A stretch of DNA of 64,000 nucleotides from Podocnemis expansa (Eukaryota; Chordata; Testudines; Podocnemididae), in assembly GCA_007922195.1 (NCBI GenBank), contig ML681963.1:133679764-133743763 (forward strand). Reading direction: 5' to 3'. Below are positions 33,708-44,900 of the stretch, in pieces. The notes below the pieces were generated by a model. The model was not told the origin of the DNA. It made no database searches and was given only the letters and a program-made list of their open reading frames with translations. The position numbers and the translations under genes are program-made. Position 1 is the first letter of the stretch. Each line of letters begins with the position of its first letter.

Positions 33708-35205
33708 TGAAGAATGGTCAGCCTTGCTAATATCTATCTCTCATTGGTATTATTCTACTTTCCTAATTAATACATGAAATACCAGGAATGGTGCTAAGGT
33801 TTCTGAAGCCCCTCCTGCAGCACAACAGACACCCAGGCGGACGAGCGATGTCACAGGGCAGCGCAATGGCACAGTCCCCATTTTGGCGCCCCTCAAACAT
33901 TAGCACCCCCCTGCAACGCTTACTGTTGTTACCGCATTGCACTAGCCCTGTGAAATACAAATGTTGTAGGGGCATGATGGGCTAGTCTCATATATGTCAA
34001 TAAAATGACACCCAAATACCATAACCATGTGCTCATATCTTCTCATCTTAGATCCAAATTTGCCTTCAGTTCACAAAAGCTGGTATTATCTCAGTGTTTA
34101 CAAGTTGAAGTTATTTACACCCAAAGGCAAAGAATTGTGACACTGCTAATACAATTCTTGTTACAGGCATTAACCTTGTATCAGTTAAAAGAACTCCCAC
34201 CTCTGTTTTTACTTTGCCAGGAAATTAAAAGGTGGTCTATCAAATCAACACTTGTTATTAAAATGAACCTTGTGGTTTCTATGTGAATTTGCAGCCCACT
34301 GTTCAAGTGACATGGCTGTACACAATTTTCAATGCAGCAAGATGTGCTGTATGCTAGTACTGCACACACATTTTAGAGTATAAACTGAGCATTTCCCTCA
34401 TGCATTCAGGCTCTGAAATACATTTGAGTCTCGGTGTCCTTGTTATTAAGGAGGTCTGGTTCCTCCCTTAACATAAGCTGTCGCAAACCAAAATAATACA
34501 AAGAAACATTTTCCTTTCCTTCTTCATTGCTCCATTTATAAAAATAACTCAAAGTAGCAGAAGCAGACAACCTGCTGATTTTACCCACCTGGAATTGACT
34601 TATTCTATGTGGAACTCTCCCATGGGTACTAGGTGCCAGATAGCAGATATTGGACAATGATACATTTTTTAATAAACATGCACAATCTAAGTAATCATTA
34701 GCTGATCTGCACCATCCATATAGAGTTACATCTTCAGGTGATATAAATCAATATAGCCCCACTGACATCAGTGTAGCTATGTTGGTTTATGCCAGCTGAG
34801 GCTGTGGTCCTCACTGTTCATAGACCTGAAGTGACCATGTTCTGTCCCAAACTCTACTATAAACTTCGCAAATCTCAGTTACTGCTCCCTGCTAGATATG
34901 CACTTCTGCAAAAGTAGCATTTTTCAGCTTCACTGTTCTGGTAGGCAACTGAACATTTCTAAACCTGTAAGGCCCCAGTCCAAATGCAGTGCACATTTCT
35001 TCAGCCTTGCCTTCTCTAACATGAACACATAGCAAGTATATTTAAAGAAAACATTACGTTACACACACAATTCTCCCCCAGGTGAGAGCAAATAAGAGCA
35101 AGAACAAACCACATGTGACAGATGTTAGTCATGTCATTTAATACACTACTGGAAGCTAGATATTATGGTGCTGAGGAGGATCTCACAGCCTACACAGAAT
35201 GTTCC
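33708..35205. other. Noncoding stretch with an ancient palindromic repeat
   Basis: No gene is recognisable. About 34735-34805 reads 'atataaatcaatatagcccc', then 'actgacatcagtgtagct' and 'atgttggtttatgcc', an imperfect palindrome. It resembles a repeat ('gatttacaccagctgaggat') common in reptile and bird genomes. Confidence 0.5.
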
Positions 35206-35372
35206 AAAGAGGTAGCCGTATCAGTCTAGGTCAGCAAAACAAACAAGGAGTCTAGTGATACTTTTAAATACTAACAACTTTATTTATTGCATGAGCTTTC
35301 ATGGGAGAAGATCCCACTTCATCAGATGCTTGAAAATATCCCATTTTCAAGCTTCTAATGAAGTGGGCTTTA
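35206..35372. mobile_element. PLE tail dimer
   Basis: The minus-oriented tail runs from 'ccaaagaggtagccg' to 'cccacttcatcagatgc'. A short plus-oriented piece, 'ttctaatgaagtggg', follows, and the two make a hairpin around 35319-35367. I found no convincing flanking duplication. Confidence 0.8.
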
Positions 35373-37246
35373 TATGGCATAAATGTAAGCTGAAATTTTT
35401 GTGACACTGTAAAGAGGAATCACAAGCCTTAACTCCCCTGTACCATATTAGAAAGCCAGCACAACATCCCCTAGAACATATATCAATCATTGTGGCATTA
35501 TTAGAATTTTGCAGGGTTGGAAGTGGGATTAGGACCTGCCTGCAGAAACAGCATAACCTGTTGTTCTCTTTTGTAGTTCAGTCTTGTTTCAAGTTTTCAT
35601 TGATATTGCCAACACGCACTTTCACAGACCCTAATCCAAAACTGACTGAAGTAAAAAAGATTCCTTCTATTGCGCTTTGGATAAAATCTCCAATCTACAC
35701 TCTGCCAACTGCACACAAGCTGACTGACTTCTGGCCTTGTGTGTTTTGTTGCCACTAGCTAGTTTGTCTTCACTGCTGACATCCTGAGACTCTTTCAGTG
35801 CTGGAGTGTTTCATTGTTAGTGCTGCCATTCTGACTCAAATACTCCTTGGTTGGTTCTGTCTTGGACTGTGCCACCATATGCTGCCTTGCCCTTGTTAAT
35901 CCTCAGCCCACTGAATTCTGATACTTCCCTCTGCTGTTTTGTGTTGCATTTGCTGGCTTATGCTGGTTTCCTGCCATGCCACATGCACTATTACTCGAGA
36001 ATGAGCACTCATATCTCACTCTCCAGGATCCACGACTCTCTCTTCCATGTTTTTTCACAATTCTTCTCTATTTCATTATTATGTATGTGACACTGTTTAT
36101 TGTAGGCTAAATGCTCAGCTCCTGGGTGCTATTGCTGCTCATCTCATTTTTTTTCTTGTTATTCACATCATCCTAACAGAAGTGGTAACTGCTCAGTTTG
36201 GCCATGTTCATATCCTCCATGTCTCTTTCCTTGTTCATCATTCAGCTTGAAACTAATCAAATCACCTGAACAATGAGAGCAGTACATTGTGAATGAAATA
36301 TATATATATACCATTTGACATGAGTAAAGATAGAAGAACCTGGGCCAGGGGAAGGGGAAGGAGATTTTCTAGAGAGCTCAGCTTCTTTTCATGCACTTAA
36401 ACAGGGAACATGTTTCTAAAAGCACTCAGTAACAAATGGCATCTGTGGCTTGATTTTCACAAGAACTCAGCATGCCACTACCTAGGAGCAGAGCTCTTTG
36501 GCAAATCCAACCCCAGCTAAACAGGTATTACTCAGCACCAGTTGTGAGGGCTGAGCCTTTGGAAAGCACAGGCCTTTAGTGATTCAGGAAAAAAAGCAGA
36601 AACAGCCCTGACCAATCTTTGACTTAACCTTGAGTCCCCTGCTTTCTAGTTGGTGGGGCTGCTCCATACATTATTTCTTAACTGTGCAAGAAGCAAAACT
36701 TCACAGTCAATAAAACTCATGAAATCTACCTTTCTGCTGAGTTCAGAAACAGATGAGATGTTTTACAAAATTTTCTCCAGTTAAAGAAAGCCCTGAAGAC
36801 CATTGAGCTGCTAAAACTGTAGAGGGGAACAGGGAAGAACATGAAATGCCCCCAGGCACTCTCTGTGCAGCCAGAGCCATGGCTAGAAATTGCCGAACAC
36901 ATAACCTAAGACAAGAAGTCACAGTTACATAGTATTGTGAGAAATTCTGATGAACAGCTGGCCTTCTAGTCAGATCCTGGTGTTCTGGTTTCTGCCAGCC
37001 TCATCCTTTCAGAAAGAGCCCCAGTCAGTCATGCTCCCATTATTTCTCCAGAGCCTAATCCAAACAGAGAGCAGGGGATGGGGTGGGGGGGGGTCCCAAC
37101 ATAGGACCTTAGGGATTCGTCAAAGTGTATAGTCCAGTTACAGAGCTATCCTAAATTATGTTCCCTCACAGATCACTTCCAACCAATCTGTTGCATTTCA
37201 GTTGGAGTGAAAGTCATTGACTTAGCAGACTTCCCTAAGTCTCTGA
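35373..37246. other. Noncoding stretch
   Basis: No gene or young transposon recognised. Short frames such as 35492-35758 and 35851-36090 lack any family motif. Confidence 0.5.
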
Positions 37247-38090
37247 GTGTATGTCTTAACATACATTAAACCCCACAGATAACCATGTCAGCTTACTCAA
37301 GGAATGGGACTCAGGCTGCAGGGCTACAAAATTGGACTGTAGATGGTCAGGCTCAGCCTGGAACCTGAGCTCTGGGTAGGGGGTTAAATTGAGCTGGAAT
37401 GTGGCAGAATGCTGTTCCAGGGCCCACTGTTTTTAGGGGCTCAGTGTTTTAGGCCCCTAAAAATAGGAAATGGAAGCAGATTGCTGTCTTATGGGGTCCA
37501 CCATTTAAAAATAGTGGGCCCCGGAATGCAGTGTTCCAGTTCCATTTTCTATTTTTAGGGGCCCGAACACTGGACCCCTAAAAATAGCAGGCCATGAACA
37601 CATTCTGCAGCATTGTGGCAGGCAGGAGGAGAGCAGAGGGGTCTGCCCAGTTCCTCTACACATGTGCAGACTGCACTTGGGGGCAGCAGCTTCCAAGCAC
37701 AGCCTCTAGGTTGAGCTGTCTCTTGGCCCAGTGCGCAGCTGCTGGTAAGTACTGGGGTAGTCTGGCTCACACCGGGGGAGGGGGGAATTGGGGTGCCTGA
37801 GCTGGGGTGGGTATTGGGGGCTTGGGGTGGATTTTGGGGACAGGGGAATGGATATTGGGGGCAGTAGCTGGAGTGTGTGAGGGAGCCCAGACCTGCGTGC
37901 GGGGGAACCTGGAAATTTTGGAGGGTTCTGAGGCCCCCAAATTATACTTTAACCCCTGGTTCTGGGCGCTCACAAGTGTCCAGATTGAGCTGGAATGTGC
38001 ATATAGCAATTTTTCAGCCCAGCAGCATAAGCCCAAGTCAGCTGACCCAGGCCAGACACAGGGATTTAATTGAACTGTGAACATACGATT
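37247..38090. mobile_element. Old DNA-transposon-like repeat interrupted by a 581-bp insertion
   Basis: The outer text ('gtatgtcttaacatac', 'ctcaggctgcag', 'cctgagctctgggta', 'ggttaaattgagctgg'; then 'cccaagtcagctgaccc', 'ttaattgaactgtgaacata') resembles a dispersed amniote MITE. That MITE has 'agcccgagtcagctg' and a 'tgtagacata' end. The boundaries are approximate. Confidence 0.5.
37403..37983. mobile_element. Unidentified 581-bp insertion with 15-bp target duplication and hairpin modules
   Basis: ATTGAGCTGGAATGT occurs perfectly at 37388-37402 and 37984-37998, on either side of the insert. The first 190 bp contain four (C)CCCTAAAAATAG or complementary units in alternating orientation (near 37428, 37450, 37552 and 37575), forming two hairpins. 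The rest is GC-rich, with degenerate 'attgggggc' units and a GGTAAGT word near 37743. There is no poly(A) tail, clear terminal inverted repeat, or frame with a motif. A 15-bp duplication suggests retrotransposition, but I cannot name the family. Confidence 0.6.
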
Positions 38091-38221
38091 AGTGTCCTGT
38101 TCAGGTAGTCAGTCTTTCTTATGTCTTTCAGGTACCAAAGAAGGGTGGCAACTGGGCATGGGAAGCTGCTGACTGCAAGTCCTGGCTGCTGGAGCAGCTT
38201 CACAGAGCTCGTAGACTCAAA

Positions 38222-38561
38222 GGGTGTGTTCACACAGCAGTCTTATTTCGAAACAACAGAAGTTGTTTTGAAATAAGAAAGGCCATGTTCACACAACACA
38301 CTGTTGTTTCGAAACAACTTAAACCCCATGTGGGGATGAGACAATGTTGTTTCGAAATGATTGTTTCGAAACAATGCTGTCTGAACATGTTGTTTCAAAA
38401 CAACAGTGACTCGTTTCGAAATAACTGTTGTCTGAACATGCGATTTCTATTCCTGCTTTTTTCCTTAATTCGAATTAACTTATTTCGAAATAAGGCGTTA
38501 TTTCGATACAATTTGTATCGAAACAACTTGTATTGAAATAACCCCGTGTGTAAACAGAGCC
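38222..38561. mobile_element. Harbinger MITE of the TTTCGAAA type
   Basis: The termini 'gggtgtgttcacac' and 'cgtgtgtaaacagagcc' enclose more than ten TTTCGAAA-type palindromes and one TTAATTCGAATTAA. The right end touches the 3' end of a CR1 copy. No clean 3-bp duplication is visible, but TAGACTC occurs on both sides (38212-38218 and 38563-38569). Confidence 0.8.
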
Positions 38562-39960
38562 ATAGACTCTAAGGTCAGAAGGGACCAATATGATCATTTA
38601 GTCTGACCTTCCACACACTGCAGGCCACAAAACCTCACCCACCCACTCCTACAATGAATTTCAAACCCATAACTGAGCTATTAAAGTCCTCAAATCATGA
38701 TTTAAAGACTTTAATACAGAGAATCAACCAGCAAGTGAGCCATGCCTAATGCTACAGAGGAAGGCAAAAAAACCCAGCACCCAAGCCAATCTGCCCTGGG
38801 GGAAAATTCCTTCCCAACCCCAAATATGGCTATCAGTTAAACCCTGAGCATGAGGGCAAGTCCACAACAACCAGTCAAGAAGAACTTCTCTGTAATAACT
38901 CAGAACCCACTCGATCTAATGCCCCTTCTCTGGTCACTATCATACCCATCATCAGTAGTAAAAGACAGACAATGGCCAAGCTACACTGTCCATCATATCA
39001 TTCCCTCCATAAACTTATCAAGCTCGGTTTGGAAGGCACCTAAGGTTTTTGCCCCCACCACTTCCCTTGGTAGACTATTCCAGAACTTTACTCCTCTGAT
39101 GGTTAGGAATCTGCGTCTAATTTCAAGCCTAAATTTGCTGAAGGACAGTTCGTATCCATTTGTTCTTGTGTCCACATTGGTACTGTATGCAAATAATTCC
39201 TCTCACTCCATTGTATTGATCCCTCTAATGTGTTTATAAAGAGCAATCATATCTCCTCTCAGCCTTCTTTTGCTTAGACTACAAACCAAGCTCTTTAAGT
39301 CGTCTCTCATAGGAAAGATTTTCCATTCCATGACTCATCCTTGTAGCCCTTCTTTGCACCTGTTCCAGTTTGACTTCATCTTTCTTAAACATGGGTGACC
39401 AGAACCGTACACAATACTCCAAGTGAGGTCGCACCAGCGCCTTGTATGATGGTACTAACACCTCCCTATCTCTACTGGAAATACCCCTTCTGATGCACCC
39501 CAGTACCACATTAGCTTTTTTCACTGCCACATTGCATTGGCTACTCATTGCCATTCTGTGATCCACCAGTACGCCCAGGTCCTTCACCTCCCCCGTCACT
39601 TCCAGCTGATGAATTCCCATCTTATAAGAAAAATTCCTGTTATTTGTCTCTAAGTGCATGACCTTGCACTTCCTGTTGTTGAATTTCATCCTATTTCTAA
39701 CGGTCCACTTTACAAGGTCATCCAAATCATCATTCTCTATGCTATCCTGATCCTCCTCCATATTGGCAATACCCCCCAGCTTGGTGTCATCTGCAAACTT
39801 AATTAGCACATTCCCACTCTTTGTGCCAAGGTCAGTAATGAAAAGGTTGGCTCTCTGCAATCAGCCTTGGTTCCTAATGCCACATTCATTTTCATTTCTC
39901 TTTGCCTGGGCTAGTATAACTCTTTTAAACCATTCTTCCACTGGAAAAACACTTTGAAGC
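38562..39960 (-). mobile_element. CR1 LINE, 5'-truncated, minus strand
   Basis: The reverse complement ends in the CR1-like 3' text 'ggtcccttctgaccttagag' followed by 'tctatg'. Upstream come the ORF2 end and RT palm. This is a different subfamily from the copy at 1-749, judging by the 3' end ('tggtcccttctgacc' against 'ggtcccttccaaccc') and ORF differences. The 5' limit near 39960 is where recognisable protein similarity stops. Confidence 0.9.
38993..39860 (-). pseudogene. CR1 ORF2, RT palm to C-terminus, broken
   Basis: Frame 39860-39279 shows the RT catalytic box 'FADDTKLGG' (residues about 22-30), in which the two Asp bind metal. It then shows 'DLVKWTVRNRMKFNNRKCKV', 'KDLGVLVDHRMAMSSQCN', 'LGCIRRGISSRDREVLVP' and '[14 protein letters not shown]', and stops at 'RLKELGL'. 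The C-terminal part appears in frame 39175-38993 as 'FLTIRGVKFWNSLPREVVG' and 'AFQTELDKFMEGMI'. A stop and frame loss separate the two, and the region ahead of FADD is degraded, so no active protein can be made. Confidence 0.9.
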
Positions 39961-41536
39961 TGATGAGTGGTTGGACCTCCTTAGGCCAATATTGCTCTAC
40001 TCCCTGCCCTGATTCAGTTTGGGGCCTGCAGACACCACTGGACTTATTTAAATCCCAGGAGTAACAAGCATCCTACTGAGCATCATAATGCTGGTTTTGG
40101 CTAGCATCTGATGTTTGTGATGTTTCCTTATTACGCAAACAGTCATTCAATCTCACTGTGTCAGGTGTTATGGTACAAATATGTACAAGATAAGTCATCT
40201 GTTTCCTGCACGAGGCCCTAGGGCATAAGTGTATTAATTCAGCATACTGAAGCCATCCTGATCTGGACTTTATATATTCCTGGCTGTAAAGCAAGACAGG
40301 CATAAATCAGAGCACATGTGCCACTGTTTAAGACTATCTGTACATTATGAAAGAAACATCTCCATTGTGTAAATATAATGTCACCTCTAGAGGGCATCTT
40401 CCATTTCTGGACACAGTATATGGACAAGTATGATTTCTTCGTCTTCACTAAGAAGGGGGCTGTAAAAGTACATATTAAGTTTTTTCAGGGAGATTCCCAG
40501 CAATTTTTGGCTATAGAATCAGCTGCATTGGGAAATAGTAGCCAAATTGCTCCTGCACAAACACAGCAATAACAATGGTAATAGTTCCCAGTGACAACAC
40601 TTGTCCCTGATGCCAGCTTGACAGTATATGACCCCTAAACCCACACACAAACACTCTTCATGCCACCATTACAGCTAGAGGCAATCTGCCCCTAAAGAAA
40701 CCCAGATTTATGAAGTTTCATGAGTGTACCTATGTTTTCTCAGGTCTCCAACCACTGTCCATTTCCCTCTTATTTTGAATAGTTTTTGCCTAGATCCAAA
40801 CTGAACATATTTTTATTTAGGGTTTTAGAAGCAATGCATCAGTCCCCAACATCCCCCTGGTCATCATTTGACCGTGTTGGCAGAATGCATGACTGGTTTG
40901 ATGGAATTACTTATTTTTAATGTAAAAAATGTTGAGGAAACTAAGGTCTAAAAATGGACTGTTACTGACCAAAAGAAAAGTGTTCTGGGCCCAAGGAGAG
41001 CTATTATACTCCTAGGCCACACGAAGCAGCAATATATATGTGTATTTCTATATTACCTCATCTAAGTTTTTTTGTTAAAGAAATTACATTCCTAGTACTT
41101 CCAGTTCTGAAATACTTCTGGGTCTACAGGCTCTGATGCAGTGCTGTATGGGTAGATATTGCCTGGATGAATAGTGCTAACAGAGATGTGACTTGCTTTT
41201 CCTAATCTCAGTGTTGAGCTAATTCAGAGTGCTTATGATAAAAATGTAGGTGTCACTATAGGAAACTACAGTATTTAATTCTTGATTGTCTTTAGTGGAC
41301 TGATCTAGCTAGCGCAGCCCAATAGTCCTTGCACCAGAAAACACATTCCAAAGCCATACACCTGTGCACTTTATATAACAGATAACTAATACACAGACTC
41401 ACCAAAAACACAGGTTAAAACCATACCAGGAAGTCCTGTCACATGTCTTATGGATCCAGAAGAACTACAGTACTGAGAATTAGTTTCCCTGCAGTTCCTC
41501 CTCTAGCCTCAAGGGAGAACTGAAGCATTTTACCAT
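39961..41536. other. AT-rich noncoding stretch
   Basis: No gene or transposon was recognised in about 1.6 kb. Confidence 0.5.
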
Positions 41537-41620
41537 CTTTTTACCTGTTCCAAAGGGGTAACTGTGTTAGTCTAGTTCAGCAAAACAAGCAAGGAGTCCT
41601 CTGGCAGTTTTAAAGACTAA

Positions 41621-42004
41621 GGGTATGTCCACACAGGCTTCTTATTTTGAAACAACAGATGTTGCTTCGAAATAAGAAGTGGCATGTCCACACGATGCAC
41701 CATTATTATGAAACCGTTAAACCTCACAGCTAATCGAAATAGCCATTGTTTTGAAATGGTTGTTTCGAAACAACGGCGTTCGGATACGTTGTTTCAAAAC
41801 AACACCATTGTTTTGAAACAACTGTTTCGAAACAACAGGTCCAAATGGCCTTGTTTCGAAATAACCATTTCGAAACAACAGCTATTTCAAAAGCAGGCTT
41901 TCCCTTAATTCAAATTAACTTATTTCAAAATAAGGACTTTATTTCAAAATAACTCATTTCGAAATGGGTTATTTTGAAATAATGATGTATGTGTGGACAT
42001 AGCT
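41621..42004. mobile_element. Harbinger MITE, 384 bp, inside the PLE minus arm
   Basis: 'gggtatgtccacac' and 'gtgtggacatagct' are flanked by TAA at 41618-41620 and 42005-42007. The interior has many TTTCGAAAC, TTTTGAAAC and one TTAATTCAAATTAA palindromes. Removing the MITE restores the PLE tail text 'gactaa..catttattta'. Confidence 0.93.
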
Positions 42005-42501
42005 TAATACATTTATTTATAGTATGATCTTTCATGGGAGAAAAATCCCACTTTATCAGCCACTTTGAAGATGAGGGAACTTACAGAATGGGTGGAAAAT
42101 AAATGCAGGGAAGTGTCAGTCATAGGATCAGTTACAGTTACAGTGTGACCTAATTGATCCTATGTTTTCTGCTTCCCTGCATTTATTTTCTTCCCATTAT
42201 GTAAGCTCCCCCATCTTCAAAGAGGCTGACAAAGTGGGATTTTTCTCCCATGAAAGCTCATGTGATAAATAAATTCATTAGTCATTAAGGCTATGTCTAC
42301 ACTTAAGAATGTTAGTTCAAATTAATTAAATTGAACTAATGATGGTTAGTTAGAATTAAGTTAATTCAAACTAGCATGGCTTCACTAGAAAACTAAATCA
42401 AACTAGCATGTCCATGCACAGAACTCGCTAGTTTGGTTTAGGAGTGGGGGTCACCATGGGAAGTGTGGCAACATGGCCCCCAAGAAGCACCACTCTCCCA
42501 G

Positions 42502-42517
42502 CCAATCCCATAAATAG
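42502..42517 (+). promoter_or_regulatory. CCAAT and TATA-like box of Harbinger copy 2
   Basis: CCAAT at 42502-42506 is followed by CATAAATAG at 42509-42517, in the same position relative to 'gtgtggcaacatggcc' as in copy 1. It is more decayed than TATAAAAG of copy 1. Confidence 0.5.
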
Positions 42518-43872
42518 AGGAACTGACCTCAGCCCTCTGCCCATTTTGGCTGGCAAGAGGCAGAGCGAAGATGTCATGGACTGAACTCAGTTCCCTCAGC
42601 TTGTCTGAGAGGTACCCAGCATCTGTGCTACCCAGTGCAGTGCTCTTGTTGCCTGGAGCACACTCTTTATGGACACAGCACAGAGGCAGACACCAGCACC
42701 AACCCCATGCTGGCCCTGCCCACTGCCACTTACCATGCTGCTCTTTGTGCCCTGTTGCTTCTCAGCATGCAAAACCAGCAACGACTGGGGGGAGCACATA
42801 GTCCTCATCCCCTGGGACAACGAACAGTGGCTGCAGAACTTCCACATTAGCATGCAGACCTCCCTAGAGCTGATCCATGAGCTCACCCCAGTCCCGCAGA
42901 ACATGGACACCTGGATCAGACCCACCCTCCCTGTGGACAAGAGAGAAGCCAGCTCCATCTGGAAGGTGGCCACTCTAGAGTCCTACTGCTACATCTCACA
43001 TCTCTTCAACACTGGGAAGGCCACCGTGGGGACTGCCCCCCTGCAGGTCAGCAGGGTCATCCTTCCGGGCCTGCTAGCCTGTCTGATCACCCTGGGGTAC
43101 CTGCAGAACATGACACACTTGACTTCCCCAACTGCACAGGCATCTTGGATGCCACACACATCCCTGTCTGAGCCCCAGAACACCAGGCCATGGATTACTG
43201 AAACTGGAAGAGATACAGCACCACAGTCCTGCAGGGATGCCCACCAACATGTAGGTTGGTTGGCCAGGGAGGGCACATGATGCCCATGTACTAAGGAGCT
43301 CCATCCTGTACAGGGGCTTGCATATGGACACCTTCTTCCCTTCACATAACGTCACCCTTGGGGAGGAGCAGGTACCCATCCTCATCATGGGAGACGCCAC
43401 CTATTCATTGCTCCCATAGCTGATGAAGCTGCACGTGAGTAGGGTTACCAGATACCAAAGCATGGAAAAGAGGACAAGGAGGTATGAAAAGGAGAACATT
43501 GGAGGACGTGGAGAAAATGTAGTATTAATATAACTATCATTACCATATTATGTCATGGAAAATGGGTAATGATTAATGAATTCATGGCAGGATGAAAAAA
43601 ATGGAGAACAAGTTGAACAATAGAAATATTCTTAGGCACATTAAGTGTAAATAAGTTGTATAATACAAAACTGAGTAACCCAATAAAGTGAGTATTGTTA
43701 TGAATGTATAATTTGTGTTAGCAATGTCACAATAACATTTAATTGTCCAAAATATTCCATTCAAAATGGTAAAGCCTATTCTTGATAGTTATCAGCTGAA
43801 CCTATTTTTGTCAGTTGGCTATCACTGTCAAGAATATATGAGTGAAATTCCTCACATGACATGTCATTCATA

Positions 43873-44055
43873 TTATATTAATATAATGGCATTCACAGAT
43901 TTAACTGATAATTGATTCCTCTCCTTTGTCCACTGAGCACTGATAGGAGAGAAAATCTGTTCTACATTGGCATTATGTCCAGGAATGCTGAAAAAAAAAT
44001 CAGCAGTTTTCAACAGTTCTGTAAAGCAGTCCACATTTTTCTCAGTTTCATCCAA
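43873..44055 (-). pseudogene. hAT transposase C-terminal dimerisation domain fragment
   Basis: A 60-codon minus frame reads 'ADFFFSIPGHNANVEQIFSP' followed by 'QWTKERNQLSVKSVNAIILI'. This fits the hAT dimerisation signature, with the pattern IP..NA..ER.FS, then W...RN.L....V. The usual ER pair is EQ here. No N-terminal zinc finger or catalytic region was found; about 500 residues of a normal hAT transposase are missing. Confidence 0.72.
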
Positions 44056-44429
44056 ACCCCACCTGAAATCCTGGCCCCCACCACTCCAGCTACTGCCCAG
44101 GTGTCCTTACCAGTGGGAAACACTGTGGGCAAACAGTGGTGGCTTAATCGAAATCTTGCTTGAGAAAACTGGGTGGCGTGAGCACCAGAGAGGAATCAAT
44201 TAATAAGAAGTGTTAATTACCTCAAAAGGACTGCAGTCTACTGCAAAATGACTCAGAGTTTGTCTGTACACAAAGATTGTATGGCTTTATACTGGTGTAA
44301 AGCAAGACAACCCCCACCATGGCTTGTATAGTAGTATACAAGAAAAGTTAAGCACTCAAGAGGTATTTCCATTATACTGGTATAATTACAGCAGGATGGC
44401 TAAAGCACTGACAATTTTATTGGTATAGC

Positions 44430-44900
44430 AAAACAACAAGAGTCTTGTGGCACCTTATAGATGAACAGATTTCTTCAGGCATAAGCTTTTGTGAATAGTA
44501 GAATATAAAACAATGAATGTTGCTGAAGAGGAGGAAAGAGACCTATTGCATTGTCACAGTGCAAAGAACTTGGCCACTACAAAAGTGAGACGGTAACAGA
44601 TTGTCTCAAAATGCCCTGGTGAGAGATCATCTCTTGATATTTGAAAGACAGTAAAATTGAAAGATCTTCAAAAAACAGTAACAAAAATATTAGACCTCTG
44701 TACAATAAAAAATAATAAAGGAATAATGGGATCAGGATGGTCATGTCATGTTACTGTATGGCATGTCTTACACTCCCCTGCTTTTATTTTCATCCCATTC
44801 TGTAAGTTCGCCCATCTTCAAAGCATCTGATGAATTTTCTCCCATGAAAGCTCATGTGATAAATAAATTTGTTAGTCTTTAACTCCCTGCTTTGTTTGCC
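44430..44900. mobile_element. PLE tail dimer nested in the hAT
   Basis: The minus arm ('cttgtggcaccttatagatg', 'gcataagcttttgtgaatag') is at 44430-44500. The plus arm ('cttacactcccctgc', 'aataaatttgttagtcttta') is at about 44730-44900, with a 230-bp spacer. GTATAGC at 44423-44429 and 44901-44907 flanks it (7 bp). Confidence 0.8.

Noticed and set aside
37743..37750. GGTAAGT as a host-gene splice donor
   Set aside because: It is an isolated match without a coding exon or acceptor nearby, and lies inside a repeat insertion.
38993..39860. Host reverse transcriptase-like gene
   Set aside because: The FADD box with CR1-specific C-terminal motifs and a CR1 3' UTR show a plain 5'-truncated LINE.
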